This document shows positions 21,405-32,030 of a stretch of DNA of 64,000 nucleotides, in pieces. Source of the DNA: Symsagittifera roscoffensis. Its lineage: Eukaryota; Xenacoelomorpha; Acoela; Convolutidae. Each line of letters begins with the position of its first letter. Position 1 is the first letter of the stretch. The position numbers and the translations under genes were made by a program. Location of the stretch: positions 46,233,346-46,297,345 of the forward strand of contig NC_087064.1 of the NCBI RefSeq assembly GCF_963678635.1, given 5' to 3'. The notes beneath the pieces were generated by a model. That model saw nothing but the letters and a program-made list of their open reading frames with translations, ran no database searches and had not been told where the DNA came from.

Positions 21405-22195
21405 AGAATAGCCGGTTGCTGTGCAAGTAGCACAGAATGTTCTGACCTCATTTTCAAAATTTTTTTCTTCTTCAACTTAGCGTCTTTTTTGTACGTCGTG
21501 TAATAATGCAAAAATACGAAAGCGTAGAAAATGAATTACGCAAAGTGAATTAGGCATAAACGATTACAATGTCATCAAAATAATTTTTTGCACTGAAAAT
21601 GTTTAAAATTTATGGAAGATTTTTTTTTGCCAGAAAAGATCTAAGTGAAGCTTCCAAAACTAGTTTAACTTTTAGTAAAATCAAGTTTCTTTAGCCTAAA
21701 TTTCTAAATTTTATAAATAACAAACGTAAATCGCTTTACTCGCTAAAGCAAAAATTTCGAACCGGTTTTTATGAGGAAAACAGAAAAAAAGTTGAAAAAA
21801 GAGAAAAAAACAAGGATCAAAAAATTTGAATACATAGACAATTTTTGCTTTAATTCAAAATTTGCTGCTGTCTTTCTCGACATTATGCATAAATAAGCTA
21901 TTGTAAACGGCTTAAAACAAGCATGAATAAGCCTGTTCGCTGGCTTTCGTCGCTCGAAGTTAGACGAAAAATCAAGAACTTCAAGCCAGTTTTTCTGAAC
22001 ACTAGAAAAAAATGTTGAGAATTTTTTAATGTGGTTCAAATCACGTCTGAAAGGACTTTAAAATGATATATTACTCAACCTAGTCCGATTTGTGGCACCT
22101 GATTTTGCGTGGAAAACAAAAAGAAAAAACTAAAACAAACCCGAAGACCAAGTTTTTCCCCATTTTCAATGGTCGGAACAATAATATCATATATT
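21405..22195 (-). repeat. Dispersed repeat (inverse of the 15-kb copy)
   Basis: Opens with AATAGCCGGTTGCTGTGCAA and GTAGCACAGAATGTTCTGAC, the reverse complement of the end at 15040-15100. It closes near TTTTCAATGGTCGGAACAAT. A CTGATTTTGCGTGGAAAACA block near 22095 matches the 14500 region in reverse. It is non-coding and its boundaries are approximate. Confidence 0.5.
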
Positions 22196-23389
22196 ACATG
22201 TGCAGAAATAGATTCTTTTTTTTCTCATTTGTCAATTAGGCTTTGACTTTAGTGTGAAAATATGTGTAATAGAGGTATATAATATATGTAACTGTCTTAC
22301 TGACTCGGAACGAAAAAAATTTCTAGCCACTCATAAAGCGGAGAACACATGCAGTTGAACTGCCCACGCTATCAAACAAAAATGCTACCAAAATGAGCCT
22401 TCTTATTTAATGCGAGTTGGATTGGAAAAAAATTTGGTCTCAAAATATAACAAAATGATAGCAAGTTCGCGTGAGTAAATATGATACCATACTTTGAACC
22501 CATGCGAAGGTTCTTTAAGGTACAAATAAGGTGCACCATGAAGAAAAAGCACACACCGTACGGCATAGTTACATAACTCAAGCTCTACATCTTTCGCCGC
22601 TTCTTTATCTTTCTCAAGCTTCAGATTTTCAGATTTCAACAAAAGTATAATGGGCGAGCGAAACTCTTAAGAATATTGTGCCAATTACAGGCACATAAGT
22701 CTCGAGTTATTACGGTATGTAGCTACTCAGAAACAACTCATGTATTTGGAAGTTAAACAAATAGCACAAATGAACCAATTAGACTACAAATGAACCAATT
22801 ACGAACTGAGAGGTGACATTGTCCGCAATTTGAAGTCAAAACAGAGTCATAAATAGCCAGTCATAAATCAATTCATAAACAAATCATCAATCAGAAAATT
22901 TAAGAGGTGCTTTATTAGGAATCATTTACCATGTCATAACCTATAAAAACTAAGAATCAAAATGTGCATCGAAAACAGAATATTCAACTGTTTTGGCTTT
23001 GAGACTTTTCAGACACGATAGCAAACTAATTGTAAAAACATTTTGGAGCAAAACGCTATATTTACGTAATATTTTACGTTGTTACTGACGCAATTTTGAA
23101 TTTAAGTGTATATTTACGTAATTTTGCCCGTTGTTACTGACGCATTTTTGAATTTAAGCGTCAACAAAAATGATATCTTCGATTGATTATTTCGATTTGT
23201 TATGACTTCTAACTTGTTATGAGTCACAACGTCGACAAGTTTTTGGTGACTTGTGTTAACTTTCAGTCTGCGAAAAACGACTTGGGAACAGTCTGTTTGG
23301 TACAGGTAATAACTTAATTTATAATTGGCAAAAAGAAGACCAATAATAAACTTTTTTCTTTTATCCAACACAGAACGAAATCAATTCAA
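22196..23389. other. GLYCTK intron sequence, nothing clear
   Basis: Non-coding AT-rich DNA. A minus-strand open frame at 22403-22642 begins KSENLKLEKDKEAAKDVELE and looks helical, but has no supported splice sites or partner exons. A short near-duplicate (TATTTACGTAATTTT...GTTGTTACTGACGCA) occurs at 23057-23150. Confidence 0.3.
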
Positions 23390-23715
23390 CCAGTGGCCTT
23401 TCTAGGATTTTCTCGAGGGGGAGGGGGGATTTTTTATAAACCCATCGAAAAATTTTTTGACTGATTGTAGGTCGGCCAATTTCATTTACCGAGCTCTCCT
23501 CAAACACTATTAAGACCCTAAACTGTTTCCGCAGGCAAGTTTTGGAAAAAAACAAAAATCTCCTCTTTTAGGAAACTTTAGAAGGCTTTGACCAAAAACT
23601 GCGTTTTCGGCGAGTGCTTTCTCCTAAAAATTAGAATATATCGGCGAAAAAATTTAAGCTTGGTCATTAAAAAATGGCTGTCGTAAAAAAGTACTAAAGG
23701 GGTAGCGAGGGAGCA
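23390..23715 (+). repeat. Old hAT-like MITE, relative of 28736-29156
   Basis: Shares the left block CTAGGATTTTCTCGAGGGGG, the CGAGCTCTCCTCAAACACTA block, GCAGGCAAGTTTTGGAAAAA and the AAAAGTACTAAAGGGGTAGC right part with the MITE at 28736-29156, in the same order. The terminal bases have decayed (GGCCTTTCTAGG instead of GGGGCGGATCTAGG), so the ends and target duplication are not recoverable. Confidence 0.65.
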
Positions 23716-23815
23716 ACTACTTCGAGCTCAACATCCAATATTTTAATCATGATGGCCGGCTAAATTGTAACAACGGTTTAAGAAACCTCCACTTTTTTCA
23801 AGTACAAACAAATAA

Positions 23816-24032
23816 ATGGACATTCTCCGTTATATTCTATTGGCATGGAGGGTTTTTGATCAGGATTTGGGCAGCAGTAGTGAACATCAATATCGAGACA
23901 TGAGTGTGGATAAAAAAGGGAACAGGGTAGCCACCCCCAGTAGAAACCAGATAGCACTAGCAGAGATGAAGTCAGTGGCCAATCAGGAGCCGAGGCTGAA
24001 GAACTACTTGACAACACAGAGACACGCTTGTT
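23816..24032 (+). CDS. Small nested gene, exon 1
   Basis: Plus-strand gene inside the GLYCTK intron. The ATG at 23816 follows an in-frame TAA. The reading frame gives MDILRYILLAWRVF, then polar sequence (MSVDKKGNRVATPSRNQIAL, EMKSVANQEPRLKNYLTTQR). The donor is CTTGTT followed by GTTAGT, the same donor type as GLYCTK exon 2 and SNX exon C, one base into a codon. The next two exons fit in phase 1 and phase 0, giving a 124-aa protein. An alternative is that the exon begins at an internal acceptor TTTTTGATCAG (23863) and earlier exons exist. Base composition is visibly richer in G+C than the surroundings. I do not recognise the protein. Confidence 0.6.
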
Positions 24033-24739
24033 GTTAGTTAACTTTTATGTGTTCCATTTGAATTTTCAGATGGAAACCTAACTATTGCTTGAAATTTTAG
24101 ACCGAAATTCATTAAGATTCATATCGTTTGTTTTTCTCCATTGTCGATCATTACCCTAATAAAATAGCTTTCTTTGTACAGTTAATTTAAAATAAAAATT
24201 GGTAAAAATTTTAGATTCAAAGCGTTGTCTAGAGCTTTGGATTTAAAAAATTTACTCCTCTACTTATAAGATCTTTTGAATTGATGCGAGTTTTTTTGAT
24301 ATGAACGATATAGTCATGTAGGGAATATCTTGGTGGTTGGATGAGGAAGAATAATAATCTCCATGGATTTTCAAAATTTTCATAATAGCAACTCAGTAGA
24401 AAAAGTTTTCTTACGAAGGTTGTAAGCTAGTCATTGAAGAAAATGCTTCGGTAAATAGATGAACTTTAAGACCCTTCGCAGCGGTATCATTTTCTAGTGT
24501 GCAGGCAAGACTGTTGGCCTGAAAATGCCCTCAAACCAGAGCTCATTCTGCCACCAATAGTGGTACCTGACTCTAGCTATAACCCCAAATACAGTAAACA
24601 AATCTTGATGATACACACAGTAGTTCTATCCTTTATTTTTTTCTTTCTCTTTTCCTGACTACAAATTGATATCTCTATTTGAAAAACCTTAATAACCAAT
24701 TAGTTGTTGAAACAGAAAATATTATCTCTTTTTTTTCAG

Positions 24740-24771
24740 ATATCCCTGTTGAGCCGCCCATTCGACGCCCG
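24740..24771 (+). CDS. Small nested gene, 32-nt microexon 2
   Basis: The acceptor is CTTTTTTTTCAG and the donor is CCCG followed by GTAAGA. The 32 bases enter with AT (completing Tyr with T of exon 1) and leave in phase 0, encoding IPVEPPIRRP. Strong splice sites and perfect phase agreement on both sides support it despite its size. The segment is proline/arginine-rich. Confidence 0.65.
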
Positions 24772-24841
24772 GTAAGAGATCTTTTTTGGAAACTCTTTCC
24801 AATCTATAAAACTTTTCATAATATTCTTTTTTTAATTTTAG

Positions 24842-24967
24842 CAAATTCTAAAATATATGCCAAGCATAGACGATAAAGGTCAACTGCCGGTTCCAGCCAA
24901 AGCACTGGACATGCACCGAGCATACCCCAACCACCACCTGGACATTTCTCAATTCAAATGGAAATGA
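24842..24967 (+). CDS. Small nested gene, exon 3 (stop)
   Basis: The acceptor is TTTAATTTTAG. 41 codons and a TGA: QILKYMPSIDDKGQLPVPAK, then ALDMHRAYPNHHLDISQFKW and a final Lys. The exon is compact, balanced in composition and quite unlike the AT-rich flanks, and I consider it a genuine C-terminal exon. The basic/aromatic tail and short length are reminiscent of small structural proteins (for example ciliary microtubule inner proteins), but that is only an impression. No domain is recognised. Confidence 0.68.
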   Translation, partial: QILKYMPSIDDKGQLPVPAKALDMHRAYPNHHLDISQFKWK

Positions 24968-25984
24968 GGATATTTTCCAAAAAAAAACAGAAAACAACAG
25001 TACAAAGAAACTTTTTCATAGACTTGCTAATTTTTTCCCCAGCTAAATCACAGTAGATTATTCGAAATGAATGATTTAGTAGCTGATATATTGATAAATC
25101 TCAAAAATGAGTTTATCTTATTTAGGACGGTTTGATGTTTGAAAAAGAGTAAAAAGAGTATAGTAGAAGTGACAGTTGGTACCTTATTTTATTAGTCGTT
25201 GTTCCACACACTACGGCACAAGGTTGGTACACAGAAACTTGCGACGCGTTGGGAAGATGTTTTCGTATTATAACACAGGCTGCTTTGCTTGTGTTAAAGA
25301 ATGGGAACAACACTTATGTTCATTCCCGACAAGCTTAATCAACTAACACCTATTCATACAAGATCACTTTGTGCAGATTTAAGAACAATTGAAATATCTA
25401 CAGAATACTGACTGCTGTGACTTGTTGTTCAAACTTTTGAGGAAAGTGGTGGAATAATTGTGCTCAGAGTGGATTTTTCTTTCTCAACAAACAAATTTCG
25501 CCTTTTGGCTAGCCATTTTTGACGAGGTTTTTGTTTAAATCATATGAAAGCCCTGAGCTCAACTCTAAAAAGATCTTTTATATGCTTGCATTAGACTAAC
25601 TGCGGTTAGGCTTCTCGTTTTAATTTATAATAGTTTCGAAATGCTAAATTTTTAAGCGTGACGAAATATCCCGAGCTAATAATTGTTCCAAATTGAATTG
25701 AGTCAATTTAAGAACATATTATTTCGGGTGCATAGACATTTATGTCCCAGACATTTGTGTCCTTGAAAAAACAGTCTAAAATTATAAAATCGTACCAGAC
25801 ATTTATGTCCCAGACACAGTTTTTTTTCCGAAACTGTTTTTTGCAAAAATAATTCTTTGATTTGACCTTGTGCTCTTTAATGCGTTGTTCTTTTGAGATT
25901 ATTTGATCGCTCAATAATTAGATTCTATGCGTACCAATTAGCCATAAAACAGTCAAACCCAAAAGACAAACCTTTCAAGAACAT
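24968..25984. other. GLYCTK intron sequence, little seen
   Basis: 3' flank of the nested gene and intron. At 25733-25815 the motif CAGACATTTATGTCCC is repeated (GACAT/ATGTC is palindromic) at about 62-bp spacing. Otherwise I see no support for genes. Confidence 0.35.
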
Positions 25985-26065
25985 TTTGAAATTTAGAAGC
26001 GCGCTTGAACGAGCGGTGAAGTGATAAGTTTCAAGATCAAAAGGTCGGAAATTCAAATCTCGGGT
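25985..26065 (+). repeat. tRNA-like sequence, probable SINE head
   Basis: GAGCGGTGAAGTGATAAG resembles an A box (internal pol III promoter). About 33 bases on, GGAAATTCAAATCTCGGGTC resembles a B box/T-arm. The acceptor stem does not pair well, so I favour a tRNA-derived SINE remnant over a working tRNA gene. Confidence 0.4.
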
Positions 26066-26349
26066 CCGACAAAATTTTTTTCGTAATTTGGTCCAAAAAT
26101 TGATATTAAAAAACCCAAAATTGGATAAATTAGGGCAAAGTTGAAATGGTTGACTCGAATGCGCCAAAAAAGAAAAAGATGGGAAAGCTTGATTACACTG
26201 ATAGTTATGCCATTTTCAAAACGGGTCTAGCTCAATTTTGGAATCTGGGAAAAAGTTCAAGTTAGAAAAATCTATTGAAAATTTGTTGCTCTTCAATATC
26301 AGCTTTGGAAAATAAATTGACTTTGCACTATAATTTGATGTTGCTGCTG

Positions 26350-27640
26350 CACCCTTTTACGAAACTCAGAAGTTTACTTGGGTCGTAAGCCGCAGCTAAT
26401 TCGGAAAGGTTTTTGTCAAAATTGCCATAAAGAGGTTTTTCAAAACCTGACACTCTTTGCCCGGTTTACATTTTTTTCGATCAAGACTTCGGCGTTTTTC
26501 TGCTCGACCTGGAATTTTTCTATGAGTTTGGGAAATTATGGGTGCTTGGCGTTCACGAGTTTAACGAAGTTGCTCTTCCAACCAGCATCATTGTTGGTTC
26601 TGGGACGCCCGGTTATCACACGTTGATGACAACTCCAGCTGTCAACGGCAAATCTGGAGATTTGAGGTGTTCTATGTGCCGCTGACAGTCGGCCAATGTA
26701 ATTGCCCTCAAAGTAATTGAAGATTGGGTGGGATGTTTCAGAGCAAGTTTTCTGAGAGTTTGAAAAGCAGTAGAAACATCACTTACTGGCAGGAAAGCGG
26801 TACTCAGCAGCATTCGGACCCGCTCGCGGAATTATCGATCTATTTTATATTTCCGTATTTTAAAATTTGTATTCCCATTAGACTGAATGTGACGCCAGAA
26901 GTTTTGACTCGAATGGAAAGAGCAGTATTAAACTTTTACATTTTCGGATTTTAAATAAAACGCATTTTGACCGCTATTACGAAAGCAATGGTTGCTCGTT
27001 TGGGAAATTTTATGTCAAAGCAGCTTAAAAGGCGATAATAGGTTTCTTCTATCTTGTCTGGAAGCAATGCATACACAATAGGGGTCGAAATTCCCTCGAA
27101 TGATGCGTAGATGGTGTATTTCTGAAAGTACAATTTAGGGGCCGCAGAAAAGGTGCCATGGCAGAACCAATCTTCAGCGCCACTGAGAAGATCGAGTCCT
27201 GGAAGAGTGGTGAAAACCATTATTTGCTTGTTATCATTAGGTCCAGAGTCAAAATGAAGGAAACGCTCGCCGCTGTGAGTCACTTTCAGCAATTCTGGCA
27301 GTTCAAAGTCCGTTAAGGAATTTGGTTCCTGCATTCTGGACCATTTTTCCTGTTTTGCTCTGTTGGCCGTCATCTGGTTGGCCGAATAGCTCGGGATTAC
27401 TGCAGCAGTCTCTCTGTTGATGTCTCTTTGGACTGAAAGAATTGTTTGACGTGGTGTCCTATCGGGAGCTTATCAAATTAATCCGGCCATTCACTAGTGT
27501 GGTCATTAACTTGGCTGGAAACCAAATGTCTATGATACTTTTTGCATTTTCGATTGTTTTTGCGGGACATAAGTGTCTGCGACACAATTGTCCTGATATG
27601 AGTATTTCCGTATACGATTCAAAATTTAGCATTTAATTTG
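26350..27640 (-). pseudogene. Mutator-like (MULE) transposase relic
   Basis: The minus strand shows, in order, a Cys/His-containing FLYWCH-like stretch (about 27620-27540), an N-terminal segment, and the MULE core at 27210-27020: DWFCHGTFSAAPKLYFQKYT, then IVYALLPDKIEETYYRLL. It continues to a C-terminal helix LLSTAFLPVSDVSTAFQTL (about 26800) and a degraded end. In functional MULEs the core reads W..DGTF; here the catalytic Asp is His. Several frameshifts and stops make it inactive. Confidence 0.72.
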
Positions 27641-28727
27641 CAGACGATGAACGGAGCAAAGACTCTTATATAGCTCTTTTTTTTTCAGGAAATGGTCTTA
27701 AAAATTTTAACTGCACAAGTGCATTCATACAAAACATTGCGTTTATGCATGCTCTTGCACTTAGGTATTTATGCACTTTATGATTTCAATTCACATTCAT
27801 CTGCTAGAAGTAACACAAATTGCGCTTTCCACTAACGAAAGCGGAAATGGAACAAAAAACCGTATTTTGAAAGTGGATTTTATTTTTCAGATTTACCCGC
27901 GGAATAAAATTTTCACATTTTGTTGCATATTTCTCAAATTGAGTTAATTCTATCAAAAAAAAATTAATAATAAATTTTTTGGAATTCAAAGAGGGTTAAG
28001 GCCATATAATTTTACTCTAAATTCGAGAAAATTTTTCCAAAAAAAAATTTTTTTTGTTACCTTGCGTCCGTTGGCTCTTTTTCAATTGTCCGTTGGCGAT
28101 GTTTTATTTGATATTGGCAGCCCATAATTAATAGGTTATCAAAATTTTATTTAGCAGAAACCTTTATTTAGCAGAAAGGGTACAGTAGAACATAAAGGGC
28201 TGTGGCCTGATATACGAGTAGTGTTGTTTGTCAAGTGATGAGGGTTTGAAAATTGACTATTCGGCTAAACTGGAGATAACTAAAGCACAGTATATTCGAA
28301 AAGTAAGCGGCGAATCATTCCAATCTGAATTGAGGCAGACAACTCTTTTTATTAATACGTGAGACGCAAAAAACACAAAGGGACAAATGTATTTTTTGAA
28401 AAGACAAAAAAAATTGGCTTTCCTCTTCAAAACATTAAAATAAGAGCAATTTGAGAAATCAGTCACAGAGTAGCCAATGTCATTAGTTTTTGAAAAACAA
28501 TCCATGAGCTATTAACAAACATACTTCAACATCAAGAGTTCTGACATAGGAAGCTCTAATTGAGCAACTGAATAGGTTGAATGAAATAATCTTCTATTTT
28601 TTTTAAAATTTCCCCACATGTATTAAGGTACAGTACAGGTTGTTAACCTTAAAAATATCTTCTAATGAAAGAAAAGACTTGCAAACATGATTATTGACAC
28701 TATAAAAAATGACCGGAAAAAGAGTGC
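27641..28727. other. GLYCTK intron sequence, nothing clear
   Basis: AT-rich, with poly-A/T tracts. I saw no exon, RNA gene or repeat that I could support. Confidence 0.35.
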
Positions 28728-28735
28728 ATTAAAGG

Positions 28736-29156
28736 CAGGGGCGGATCTAGGATTTTCTCGAAGGGGGGGGGGCGGATTTTCAAAAAATTTTCGAAAATTT
28801 TGACGACTTTTTTTTAGGTAGACCAAATTGATTTAAAGAGCTCTCCTAAAGCACTAAAAAGACGTTGTTTTGGCCAAATCTTCTGCGCCGCAGGCAAATT
28901 TTTAAAAAAGAGGTCAAAAAAGCCATTTTTGGGCACTTTTTGGAAAATTTTGCAAAAAATCGGGGTTTTTTTGGCGCATGCTCCTCTTCAAAGTTAGTGT
29001 ATAGTGGCGCCAAAGGCGCCTTTAGAAAAATTTTAGGGTCGGTAGGCCAAAAATGGATTTCTTAAAAAGTATCAAAGGGAGACCCTTTGGGTCGGCAGGG
29101 CGTCGAATCCCTGAGGTGGGGACGTCCCCCCCCCCCCCCCCCCTAAATTCGCCCTG
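28736..29156 (+). mobile_element. hAT-type MITE with perfect 8-bp target duplication
   Basis: The terminal inverted repeats are imperfect: CAGGGGCGGATCTAGG at the left, and its inverse CCTAAATTCGCCCTG at the right. The element is flanked by ATTAAAGG on both sides (28728-28735 and 29157-29164), the 8-bp duplication expected of hAT transposition. It is about 421 bp, with G-rich and C-rich runs just inside the ends and no ORF. It is non-autonomous. A decayed relative lies at 23390-23715. Confidence 0.88.
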
Positions 29157-29435
29157 ATTAAAGGTATATTTCATCCGCAGCATCTTTAAAAACTTTTGAG
29201 GTTGCGGACCACATAATATACTCACATTTAAATTTAAAGAGGTTGGGACTATTACGCCGGCGGGGCTCATCAACCATTAAATAGTTATATACTAAGTATT
29301 GTTAAAAACTCATGTATTGGACTTTTTTCTTTTTTCAATAATTGAAGATTTTGTCACAAACCAGATTTTTTCAAGAAATGGAAAGAGGTAATAGTGAAAA
29401 ATAAAGGGGTAGTTAAAGATTACCATGGATCTAAC

Positions 29436-29641
29436 CTTGCAGATGCGTCATTATCTCCAACAACATGCTGAATATTATGTCTACCATATCATGAACTGAT
29501 CCCTGATACGTGCTAGTTAAACACAGACTGTGGTCAAAGTTCCACTTCGAAACAGAATCATCTAGCACTGCTTTGACCGCCATAGTGTTGCTGCAGACTA
29601 TCAAATTTTCCACTGGAATTGTTACCTTCTCCAAAACCAAC
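29436..29641 (-). CDS. D-glycerate kinase, exon 3
   Basis: A 206-nt exon. The acceptor is CATTGCCTGCAG; the first G completes a Glu codon begun by GA in exon 2. The donor is CAAG followed by GTTAGA, leaving G for exon 4. It reads LVLEKVTIPVENLIVCSNTM and later CLTSTYQGSVHDMVDIIFSM, corresponding to the family's segment between the ASGPT motif and the MOFRL domain (an I..SNT.A strand and the .GDV.-type helix). Phase agreement on both sides is exact across introns of 5.7 and 12.4 kb. Confidence 0.92.
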
Positions 29642-29659
29642 CTGCAGGCAATGAGAAAA

Positions 29660-30330
29660 TGAAAAAAAAAACTTGTTTGAAACAAAAAGTCCTCAACGTT
29701 TGGTCTGTTTTAAAACTAACTAGCGAAACGTTGAAATTGCGAAATTGGCATGATAGATATAGAAAACATAGCCTACAGACAGTCAGAAAAAAGTCAATGA
29801 ACGCAAGTCAAAAGAAAAATACTGACTTGTTTTTTGAAAAAACATATATCAACTTTCGAATTAAAAAGAAAAAAAAATAGATGCCCTTCAAGCTCCTTGA
29901 ATTTCTGAGTGACGCAACTTTGATTAAATTAAACCAATTTTAAAAAATGAATCAATAGTTAAAATTTTATTTCTGCTGGAAAATCTGAAAATTAAATTCC
30001 ACTATCGAAGCTAGAATTTGATGACATTTTTAGTAACCTTTACACTTTTGCTGTTCGATAGTGGAGTTTGCCTTCCTTTTAACAACGGAAATGAACTGAA
30101 CTAAGAAAAAAGTCAAACCGCGAAACAGTAAATTTGAGTCTAAACAATTTTTAAGAGACTTTTTCCTGAAAAATCATCAGCACCTACATAGGAGTCTGAA
30201 CTATAAAGCAGTCTAAACTATGTTCATTGACTCTTTTTTAAATTCAAGATTAATTTTAAATGGTTAATATAAACACAGTGATATCCTGAATAATCTCATA
30301 AGGAGTTGTGTGCAATTGACATTAGGATTC
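29660..30330 (+). repeat. Dispersed repeat family C
   Basis: Contains ACATAGCCTACAGACAGTCA, GAACGCAAGTC, ATCAACTTTCGAATT, GCCCTTCAAGCTCCTTGAAT, AATCTGAAAATTAAATTCCA and CTACATAGGAGTCTGAACTA. The same words in the same order occur at 58590-58960 and partly at 49780-50060 (and 54804-55084). At 58590 the family leads directly into the satellite. It is non-coding. Confidence 0.6.
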
Positions 30331-30444
30331 AATGTAATTGGTATCTGAACAAGTAAGTTTTCTGATGTGAATTACAAAAACAAGAGAAAATTGCTATACC
30401 GACAATGTTCAGACACTTGCAATTGTAATAGAAAACACTTGAAG

Positions 30445-30610
30445 ATGATTATTCTTCATAGCCCCCGAAAACTGGCATGCAACTGACGGCAGGACCATAT
30501 TTCCTTGGGAAGGGGCCGTGTCATCCGCTTCGCCGTAACATTGGGCACCCATCGATCGTGACCGATACGGAATTCGAGCCGCGCCTCTTGCTCACTTGGC
30601 TACGGCTGCT
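30445..30610 (-). mobile_element. tRNA-derived SINE
   Basis: The minus strand begins GCAGCCGTAGCCAAGTGAGC (A-box-like TAGCCAAGTGAGC), continues AAGAGGCGCGGCTCGAATTC and reaches a B-box-like GGTCACGATCGATGGGTGCC about 36 bases later, then a non-tRNA body. It is much more GC-rich than its surroundings. TTGAAGATGATTATT (about 30439) and TTGAGGGTGATTATT (about 30611) on the two sides look like an imperfect target duplication. Confidence 0.55.
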
Positions 30611-30759
30611 TGAGGGTGATTATTATGCGAAATCAGAAAACGATTATTACACATAGGTCGGAGAAAACTTACCTTGATGCAACAAGATTGGAAGCCGCTC
30701 TTGAGATAAGACTATCTGAACATCCGTACAGTTTCATAATTGACTGCAGCTTCTCAACT

Positions 30760-31050
30760 GAAGATTTCCTGGAAAAAATTGATAACAATTTAAATAATTT
30801 TATGTAGTCGCCAAGTAGTTAGCGAGTTACCTATGTCCTGGAAAAAAAAGTCCTGCGAATTACCCCAGCCGTGAAGATTTCTTGGAAAAAATTGATGACA
30901 ATTTAAATAGTTTTATGTAGTCGCCAAGTAGTTTGCGAGTTACCTATGTCCTGGAAAAAAAGTCCTGCGAATTACCCCAGTCGTGAAGATTTCTTGGAAA
31001 AAATTGATAACAATTTAAATAATTTTATGTTGTCGCTAGGTAGTTTGCGA
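30760..31050 (+). repeat. 113-bp minisatellite, about 2.6 copies
   Basis: The GAAGATTTC(C/T)TGGAAAAAAT block recurs at 30760, 30873 and 30985, with the intervening TAGTCGCCAAGTAGTT and GTCCTGCGAATTACCCCAG segments conserved. The copies differ by a few substitutions and A-run length changes. It lies in the GLYCTK intron between exons 2 and 3. Confidence 0.85.
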
Positions 31051-31619
31051 AAACTGTGGCAAGTTAGGAACTCAAAATACTGCTATTACTCGAGTGTTTT
31101 CTACGTTTTTTTTTTCAATTTGAAAACAAACGTACAAGATACCCATTTAAAAGCGAATGGTACAAAAATCTATCGCACAAAAACCAGATGTCAATTTTTT
31201 CTCTTGCTTTGCCTTTTTTAAAGTTTTTTTAGACACAAAATGAAAGTTACGAAATAAATCTATTTGTCCTACTTCATGCACAAAATTTTCATCAGATACT
31301 CTTCTTGAAAAGAAAGATATTTTTTCCAATAGTGAAATTTTTGAGTTCAGAACTGCCTAAATGAAAATTTTAACAAGCTCGAAAACTTAAATTGGTTGCA
31401 AACAAAATATAGAAAGAAGTTAACCTTTTTTTTTCTAAAACCAGATACAGTTCACTTAAGCGTGTAGTATACGATCCGAAAAGCCAAGAACAAGCTTTTT
31501 TTCCGATGATTAAAATTTTCAAAAAGAAACATACAAAAAAGCAGCAGTTGCTGGAAAAAATCCGGCATTCTTTAAAAAAGAAGGGAAACATAATTAATTC
31601 AGAAGGGAAACATAACGCG

Positions 31620-32030
31620 ATCGTCAGCGTATGCAGTTTGCGTACTCATTATGCAGTGTACGCATAAATCGAAGCGCGGCTTTAGGATTTCCCATATAAG
31701 ATCGAACGAAATTTAAAGAGTTTCACACTGGAGAAGGATCGTTCGGCAGTGGCAACGATAACTTCAAGAATAGCTCAAAAGTTTCCAGCAGCGCACACTC
31801 TACTGGCCTTGTCGACTTATGGCATCGGTGAAAATTGCAGGTATATTGCTTAAAGGGGAATTGTCACATATTTCTCCAGACTTACAACTCGCTCACAAAG
31901 TCGCCATCTGGTAGCACGTACTGAAATAGGTCGTTAAAGTCATCAAAAACCTCAATTGCATCTATGTCCGAAATCCAGCAAGGGAGAAGCTTGCACATTT
32001 TAGAGCAAGACAGAAGTGGAGTGTATTGTC
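31620..32030 (-). pseudogene. hAT transposase C-terminal relic
   Basis: Broken minus-strand frames contain VATAERSFSSVKLFKFRS-like and VRSYMGNP-like segments, matching the C-terminal dimerisation region of hAT transposases (the ERSFS motif). Upstream is ISDIDAIEVFDDFNDLF with a degraded LPDGDFVSEL. At least two frameshifts and stops are present. Assignment to the TTF/zf-BED type is a guess. Confidence 0.5.

Noticed and set aside
24033-24037. Reading the nested gene as ending in a CC prenylation-like tail
   Set aside because: The stop lies within a GTTAGT donor, and two downstream exons fit in phase, so the CC end is more likely intronic read-through.
25733-25815. CRISPR-like short spaced repeats
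   Set aside because: Only two or three imperfect palindromic words in a eukaryotic intron; not an array.
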